Shown here: piece after piece, positions 6,645 to 10,930 of the stretch
Layout: each line of letters opens with the position of its first letter
Numbering within the stretch: position 1 is the stretch's first letter
The notes under the pieces: generated by a model
What the model was told of the DNA's origin: nothing
Databases searched by the model: none
Seen by the model: the letters and a program-made list of their open reading frames with translations, nothing else
Translations under genes and position numbers: made by a program
Assembly: GCA_964558825.1 (NCBI GenBank)
Contig: CAZLGB010000116.1
Span: 1-10,930, forward strand
Source: Phosphoribacter sp964558825
GTDB taxonomy: Bacteria > Actinomycetota > Actinomycetes > Actinomycetales > Dermatophilaceae
DNA: 10,930 nucleotides
Direction: 5' to 3'

Positions 6645-6740
6645 CCCGTCCCCGCTTGCGACAGGCAATCCTCCTGCCAGACTGACCCTGGGCCGTCAGG
6701 CCGCACTGCTCGGGGGACACCTTCACACAGGAGATCACGC
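6645..6740 (+). promoter_or_regulatory. Upstream region of the M6 protease gene, with candidate promoter
   Basis: The 96-bp gap carries a weak promoter candidate: TTGCGA at 6656-6661 and CAGACT at 6678-6683, sixteen bases apart. A second -35-like TTGACC at 6641-6646 overlaps the dipeptidase stop codon but has no good partner. A short inverted repeat CTGAC-N8-GTCAG (6682-6699) lies across the expected start of transcription and could be an operator or a leader hairpin. A clear AGGAG ribosome binding site at 6729-6733 sits seven bases before ATG 6741. Read-through from the dipeptidase gene is not excluded, since no terminator is visible in the gap. Confidence 0.35.
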
Positions 6741-9050
6741 ATGAGACAAGGTCATCGGGCTGTCATCGCGGCGCCGGCCATTCTGGCACTCGCGTTGGTC
6801 GCCATGCCGACGGCCACGGCCAGCACGGCAGCACCACCCAATGATGCGGACAAGGCACACTCCGACGTCCTCACCAACCCGCTTGCCGAGCGGCAGGCCG
6901 CCACCAAGGAACAGGCGCTGGAGAAGGTCTTCACCGGCAAGGCGACTGCTCAGGGCCCCAACCAGGTCGTCCAGGTCGCCAAGGGTCAATATGTCGAGCT
7001 GGCCCGCCAGAGCGAGGACTCGATCTGGACGGTTCTCGGCGACTTCGGCACCCAGATCCACCCGTCCTATGGCGGCGCGCCGGGCCCGGTCCACAACCAG
7101 ATGCCCGAGCCGGACCGCTCGGTGGACAACACGAGCATCTGGGCTCCGGACTTCAGCCAGGCCTACTACCAGGATCTGCTCTTCTCGCAGCAGCCGGGCG
7201 ACGTCTCGATGCGCAACTTCTACCTCGAGCAGTCGAGTAACCGGTACACGGTCAACGGCGCCGTCGAGGACTGGGTGAGCGTCCCCTACAACGAGTCGCG
7301 CTATGGCACCAACGCCTGCGGCTCGATCGTCTGCTCGACGGTCTGGCGTTTCGTCAACGACTCCGTCGACGCCTGGTATGCCAAGCAGATCGCGGCCGGC
7401 AAGTCCGACGCCCAGATCGCGGCATACCTCGCCCAATTCGACGTCTGGGACCGTTACGACTACGACCACGACGGCAACTTCAACGAGCCCGACGGCTACA
7501 TCGACCACTTCCAGGCCGTGCACGCCGGCGAGGGTGAAGAGACCGGCGGCGGCCCACAGGGCACCGACGCCATCTGGAGCCACCGCTGGTATGCCTACTA
7601 CAGCGCCAACGGCCCCGACGGCACCGGACCCCACAGCATGGGCGGCGTGCGCATCGGCAACACCGGCCTGTGGATCGGCGACTACACCGTCGAGCCGGAA
7701 AACGGCGGCGTCGGTGTGTTCTCGCACGAGTTCGGCCACGACCTGGGCCTGCCGGACCTCTACGACACCAGCGGCAACACCGGCGGTGCGGAGAACTCCA
7801 CCGGCTTCTGGACGCTCTACTCCTCGGGGTCCTACGGCTCGACCGGCCAGCCCGTCGACGGCATCGGCTCCAAGCCCATCCCCATGAGCGCCTACGAGAA
7901 GATCTTCCTCGGCTGGTCCAACTACCAGGTCGTCAACCCGGGCGCGAAGGCCTCGGTCAAGCTTGGCCCGGCCAGCGCCAACACCAAGCAGGCGCAACAG
8001 CTGGTCGTCCTGTTGCCGGACAAGAAGGTCACGACCGACATCGGCTCGCCGTATGCCGGGAGCTACTTCTACCACTCGGGTGCGGGCAACGACCTGGACA
8101 ACTCGATGACCCGGTCGGTGACCCTGCCGGCAGGCAGCGTCTCGCTGACGGCCAAGGTGCGCTATGACATCGAGACCGACTGGGACTACGCCTACCTCAC
8201 CGTCAACGGCCAGCCCGTGTCGACCAACCTGTCGACCGCGACCAACCCCAACGGGCAGAACTTCGGCAAGGGCATCACGGGTAGCTCCGCCGGTGCCTGG
8301 GTCGACCTCACGGCCGACCTGTCCGCCTTCGCGGGCCAGACGGTGACCCTCGGGTGGCGCTACTGGACCGACGGCGCGACCGCTGGGTCGGGCTTCGGTG
8401 TCGACGACATCGCCATGACCGGTGCCGCCCTCGACGGTGCCGAGACCGATCCGGGGTGGACCTACCAGGGCTTCTCCCGCACCACGGGCACGGTGACGAC
8501 GTCGCACTTCAACGCCTACTTCGCCGAATACCGCAACTACCGCGGCTACGACGACGGGCTGCGCACGGGGCCCTACAACTTCGGGTTCCTCAACAACCCC
8601 GACCTGCAGAACTGGGTCGAGCACTACCCCTACCAGGACGGCCTGCTCGTCTGGTACTACGACACGTCCTTCGCCGACAACAACGTCGGTGACAACTGCG
8701 CCGCAGGGCGCTGTGGAGGTCTCTACCTGCCGGTCGACGCTCACCCGGCGCAGCTGCTGCGTCCGGACAACGGCAAGGTCTGGCGTCCGCGGATCCAGAG
8801 CTACGACTCGACCTTCGGGCTCGAGCCGACGGACCCGATCACGCTGCACGCCAACAGCATTGCCGCCACTTACGGTGGGCTGCCGGCCGTGCCGACCTTC
8901 GACGACAGCAAGTCCTACTGGGTGGCACCCAACCCGGCCATCGGCAACTTCGGCTGGTCGAGCGTCCAGGTGCCCCACACCGGCACGACGATCCGGGTCG
9001 CGTCCGTGAGCGCCCAGGGTGGTTTCATGCAGGTGGAGGTCAACAAGTAG
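6741..9050 (+). CDS. Secreted M6-family metalloprotease, immune inhibitor A type
   Basis: A 769-residue exported zinc endopeptidase of family M6, related to Bacillus immune inhibitor A. Residues 1-27 form a signal peptide: Arg-containing N-region, hydrophobic core IAAPAILALALVA, and a likely cut after the ATA at 25-27. A propeptide-like region follows to about residue 100. The catalytic HEFGH motif is His329-Glu330-x2-His333, followed by DLGLPDLYD. A calcium-loop-like segment DYDHDGNFNEPD lies at 240-251. Residues around 450-560 resemble the beta-rich MAM-like domain of this family, ending in GFGVDDIAMTG. The C-terminal region is rich in Tyr, Asn and Asp, as in secreted proteins. The length is close to Bacillus homologues (about 790). 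No cell-wall anchor is visible, so it should be released. ATG 6741 has a strong AGGAG site. It ends at a shared terminator facing ftsK. Its Ala-Tyr codon choice differs from the neighbouring genes. Natural substrates are unknown; such proteases degrade extracellular proteins. Confidence 0.94.
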   Translation: MRQGHRAVIAAPAILALALVAMPTATASTAAPPNDADKAHSDVLTNPLAERQAATKEQALEKVFTGKATAQGPNQVVQVAKGQYVELARQSEDSIWTVLGDFGTQIHPSYGGAPGPVHNQMPEPDRSVDNTSIWAPDFSQAYYQDLLFSQQPGDVSMRNFYLEQSSNRYTVNGAVEDWVSVPYNESRYGTNACGSIVCSTVWRFVNDSVDAWYAKQIAAGKSDAQIAAYLAQFDVWDRYDYDHDGNFNEPDGYIDHFQAVHAGEGEETGGGPQGTDAIWSHRWYAYYSANGPDGTGPHSMGGVRIGNTGLWIGDYTVEPENGGVGVFSHEFGHDLGLPDLYDTSGNTGGAENSTGFWTLYSSGSYGSTGQPVDGIGSKPIPMSAYEKIFLGWSNYQVVNPGAKASVKLGPASANTKQAQQLVVLLPDKKVTTDIGSPYAGSYFYHSGAGNDLDNSMTRSVTLPAGSVSLTAKVRYDIETDWDYAYLTVNGQPVSTNLSTATNPNGQNFGKGITGSSAGAWVDLTADLSAFAGQTVTLGWRYWTDGATAGSGFGVDDIAMTGAALDGAETDPGWTYQGFSRTTGTVTTSHFNAYFAEYRNYRGYDDGLRTGPYNFGFLNNPDLQNWVEHYPYQDGLLVWYYDTSFADNNVGDNCAAGRCGGLYLPVDAHPAQLLRPDNGKVWRPRIQSYDSTFGLEPTDPITLHANSIAATYGGLPAVPTFDDSKSYWVAPNPAIGNFGWSSVQVPHTGTTIRVASVSAQGGFMQVEVNK

Positions 9051-9052
9051 TC

Positions 9053-9068
9053 GCGTGACGCGTCACGC
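9053..9068. repeat. Perfect 16-bp palindrome after the M6 protease stop
   Basis: GCGTGACGCGTCACGC is fully self-complementary and begins two bases after the protease stop codon. With no central spacer it would make a poor RNA hairpin, so a DNA-binding site or part of the termination region are both possible. It lies three bases before the terminator hairpin begins. Confidence 0.9.
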
Positions 9069-9071
9069 ACG

Positions 9072-9102
9072 AAGGGGCCCCGGCAACCGCCGGGGCCCCT
9101 TT
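9072..9102. terminator. Intrinsic terminator shared by the M6 protease and ftsK genes
   Basis: A perfect 13-bp stem (AAGGGGCCCCGGC at 9072-9084 and its complement at 9089-9101) closes on a four-base AACC loop. The plus-strand side ends in TTT, the shortened U-tract common in high-GC genomes. The hairpin sits between two convergent genes, 21 bp after the protease stop and 8 bp before the end of ftsK, and its symmetry allows action in both directions. The plus direction looks better because of the T-run. Confidence 0.9.
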
Positions 9103-9110
9103 CGTTGGGC

Positions 9111-10930
9111 TCAGCCGCGGCCGGTCAGCGACCAGGCGTCCTCGCCGTCCTCGCCGTCCTCGCCGTCGTCCCACGGGTCGCCGGTGTTGATCGGCCCGGT
9201 GTCCTCGGCGAGCGGGTCGCTCGGGTAGCGGTTGTGCGCCTCGGCCGCCTGGGCGCGGGCGCGGGCATCGCCGTCGAGCACGTATGCCGTGTCGTCATCA
9301 TCGGCCTCGGCATCGCCGGAGAACCCCAGCTCGTCCGGCGGCTCCTCACCGCGCAACAGCGCCAGCGTGGCCGGCAGGTCGTCGGGCTTGACCAAGACAT
9401 CGCGGGCCTTGGAGCCCTCGGACGGGCCGACGATGCCGCGGGTCTCGAGCAGGTCCATGAGCCGCCCGGCCTTGGCGAAGCCGACCCGCAGCTTGCGCTG
9501 CAGCATCGACGTCGACCCGAACTGCGTCGTGACGACCAGCTCGGTCGCCGCCAGCAGCACCTCGAGGTCGTCGCCGATGTCGTCGTCGATCTGCTTCTTC
9601 GACGTGGCCGCGACCGTGACGTCGTCGCGATACTGCGGCTTGAGCTGCTGGGTGACCGCCTTGACCACCCCGTGGATCTCCGACTCGGTGACCCATGCGC
9701 CCTGCACGCGCATGGGCTTGGACGCGCCCATCGGCAAGAAGAGCGCGTCGCCCTGGCCGACGAGTTTCTCGGCTCCGGGCTGGTCGAGCACGACCCGCGA
9801 GTCGGCCAGCGACGATGTCGCAAAGGCCATCCGCGAGGGGACGTTGGCCTTGATCAGACCGGTGACGACGTCGACCGACGGGCGCTGGGTGGCCAGCACG
9901 AGGTGGATGCCTGCGGCCCGGGCGAGCTGGGTGATGCGGACGATCGACTCTTCGACGTCGCGCGGGGCGACCATCATGAGGTCGGCGAGCTCGTCGACGA
10001 TGACCAGCAGGTAGGGATACGGGGTGATGACCCGCTCGCTACCAGGCAGCGGCTTGACCTTGCCGGCCCGCACCGCCTTGTTGAAGTCGTCGATGTGCTT
10101 GAAGCCAAAGCCGGCCAGGTCGTCATAGCGCTGGTCCATCTCGCGCACGACCCATTGCAGCGCCTCGGCCGCTTTCTTGGGGTTGGTGATGATCGGCGTG
10201 ATGAGGTGCGGGATCCCGTCGTATGCCGTGAGCTCGACCCGCTTGGGGTCGACGAGCACCATGCGCACCTCTTCGGGCGTGGCCCGCATGAGGATCGAGG
10301 TGATCATCGAGTTGACGAAGCTGCTCTTGCCCGCGCCGGTCGCGCCCGCGACGAGCAGGTGGGGCATCTTGGCGAGATTGGCGATGACATAGCCGCCCTC
10401 GACGTCCTTGCCGACACCCATGACCATGGGGTGGTCGTTGGAGCGGGCGGTCTGGCTGCGCAGGACGTCGCCGAGCGAGACGGTCTCGCGGTCGGTGTTG
10501 GGGATCTCGATGCCGATGGCCGACTTGCCGGGGATCGGCGACAGGATGCGCACGTCGGCGGAGGCCACGGCATACGCGATGTTCTTGGAGAGGGCGGTGA
10601 CCCGCTCGACCTTGGTGGCGGGGCCGAGCTCGACCTCGTAGCGGGTGACGGTCGGCCCACGGGTGAAGCCGGTGACCGCCGCGTCGATCTCGAACTGCTC
10701 GAAGACCTGGGTGAGCGACTCGACGACCCGGTCGTTGGCCGCCGAGCGGGTCTTGTGCGGCGCGCCGGGGGCGAGCAGGGCGTTGTCGGGCAGCACATAG
10801 GCGACGTCGCCGGCGAGCGGGAGCTGCTCGGCACGCAGCGGCAGGGTGCTCGTGGGCGGCGCGACGATGGCCGGCTTGGCGGGGCTGACCGCCGGCTTGC
10901 TCGCACCCGGGGTCGCGCCGGCGCTGCGCG
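9111..10930 (-). CDS. ftsK: DNA translocase FtsK, C-terminal part (N-terminus outside window)
   Basis: The frame is open from the right edge to the TGA at 9111-9113, giving about 606 residues of a larger protein. FtsK is the hexameric septal DNA pump that moves chromosome termini during division. An Ala/Pro/Lys-rich linker (10797-10930) leads into the alpha and beta motor domains. Walker A GATGAGKS is at 10323-10346, and the Walker B region with VDELAD is around 9981-9998. The winged-helix gamma domain, which reads oriented DNA motifs in characterised FtsK proteins, spans roughly 9390-9542 and includes TTQFGSTSMLQRKLRVGFAKAG. A tail of about 85 residues follows; it is acidic, contains an EDG tandem repeat and ends AWSLTGRG. 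The N-terminal membrane domain is not in the window. A GTG at 10796 is internal, not the start, because coding continues upstream to the edge. Convergent with the M6 protease gene across 60 bp. Confidence 0.96.
   Translation of the reverse strand, partial: RSAGATPGASKPAVSPAKPAIVAPPTSTLPLRAEQLPLAGDVAYVLPDNALLAPGAPHKTRSAANDRVVESLTQVFEQFEIDAAVTGFTRGPTVTRYEVELGPATKVERVTALSKNIAYAVASADVRILSPIPGKSAIGIEIPNTDRETVSLGDVLRSQTARSNDHPMVMGVGKDVEGGYVIANLAKMPHLLVAGATGAGKSSFVNSMITSILMRATPEEVRMVLVDPKRVELTAYDGIPHLITPIITNPKKAAEALQWVVREMDQRYDDLAGFGFKHIDDFNKAVRAGKVKPLPGSERVITPYPYLLVIVDELADLMMVAPRDVEESIVRITQLARAAGIHLVLATQRPSVDVVTGLIKANVPSRMAFATSSLADSRVVLDQPGAEKLVGQGDALFLPMGASKPMRVQGAWVTESEIHGVVKAVTQQLKPQYRDDVTVAATSKKQIDDDIGDDLEVLLAATELVVTTQFGSTSMLQRKLRVGFAKAGRLMDLLETRGIVGPSEGSKARDVLVKPDDLPATLALLRGEEPPDELGFSGDAEADDDDTAYVLDGDARARAQAAEAHNRYPSDPLAEDTGPINTGDPWDDGEDGEDGEDAWSLTGRG
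9139..9168 (-). repeat. 9-bp tandem repeat in the acidic tail of ftsK
   Basis: The plus-strand unit TCCTCGCCG is repeated three times, followed by a degenerate copy, encoding Asp-Gly-Glu-Asp-Gly-Glu-Asp-Gly-Glu-Asp on the minus strand near the end of FtsK. The unit length is divisible by three, so copy-number change would keep the conserved AWSLTGR-like end in frame. Confidence 0.85.

Noticed and set aside
5373..6668. 431-codon open frame antisense to the M19 dipeptidase
   Set aside because: Same codon-bias artefact; the sense strand shows all M19 metal ligands.
6735..8978. Very long open frame (747 codons) antisense to the M6 protease
   Set aside because: It is the mirror of a strongly GC-biased coding frame. 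Its translation is Val/Gly/Arg-rich with no recognisable domain, while the sense strand has a signal peptide, HEFGH motif and good ribosome binding site.
714..10575. GTATGCC words as FtsK-orienting polar sequences
   Set aside because: Copies occur 11 in one orientation and 8 in the other within a single segment, lacking the strand polarity expected of such motifs.
1..10930. Mobile element, prophage, CRISPR, tRNA/rRNA or defence system
   Set aside because: No transposase, integrase, terminal inverted repeats, spaced direct repeats or RNA gene structure were seen. Gene order looks like conserved chromosome.

Overview
The window is a high-GC chromosomal segment (about 70% G+C by eye) with gene content and order typical of an actinobacterium. 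It carries an lhr/nei2 pair, a rimO-pgsA-cinA cluster next to a ClgR-type regulator, and an FtsK with the usual actinobacterial gamma domain. Protein style and the many in-frame GTATGCC words suggest a relative of Intrasporangiaceae/Dermatophilaceae, but that placement is inference from general familiarity and was not tested.

Layout, left to right. (1) Positions 1-1083, plus strand: the last 64 codons of an Lhr-type helicase, then a complete Nei/Fpg-family DNA glycosylase, probably one DNA-repair transcript. (2) Positions 1122-2567, minus strand: a ClgR-like XRE regulator followed 12 bp later by a dipeptide epimerase of the enolase superfamily. (3) Positions 2729-5363, minus strand: rimO, pgsA and a stand-alone CinA C-terminal domain, joined by 4-base and 1-base overlaps and almost certainly one operon reading rimO to pgsA to cinA. 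(4) Positions 5400-6644, plus strand: an M19 (membrane/renal type) dipeptidase, divergent from rimO across only 36 bp. (5) Positions 6741-9050, plus strand: a secreted M6-family (immune inhibitor A type) zinc metalloprotease with its own upstream region and a strong ribosome binding site. (6) Positions 9111-10930, minus strand: the C-terminal two thirds of the FtsK DNA translocase, whose N-terminus lies beyond the right edge. It converges on the M6 protease across a perfect 13-bp-stem terminator hairpin.

Functionally this is mostly core machinery: DNA repair (lhr, nei2), ribosome modification (rimO), phospholipid synthesis (pgsA), nucleotide salvage (cinA/pncC), stress proteolysis control (clgR) and chromosome segregation (ftsK). 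Three peptide-related enzymes are interspersed: the dipeptide epimerase, the M19 dipeptidase and the secreted M6 protease. They could cooperate in muropeptide recycling or peptide scavenging, but they sit in separate transcription units, so that link is inference.

I do not see a defence system, mobile element, CRISPR array, RNA gene or clearly novel multi-gene system here. The observations most worth checking are: the strong enrichment of the 7-mer GTATGCC/GGCATAC (19 copies), which appears in more than one reading frame; the contrasting Ala-Tyr codon choice in the M6 protease gene; and the tight clgR-epimerase linkage.
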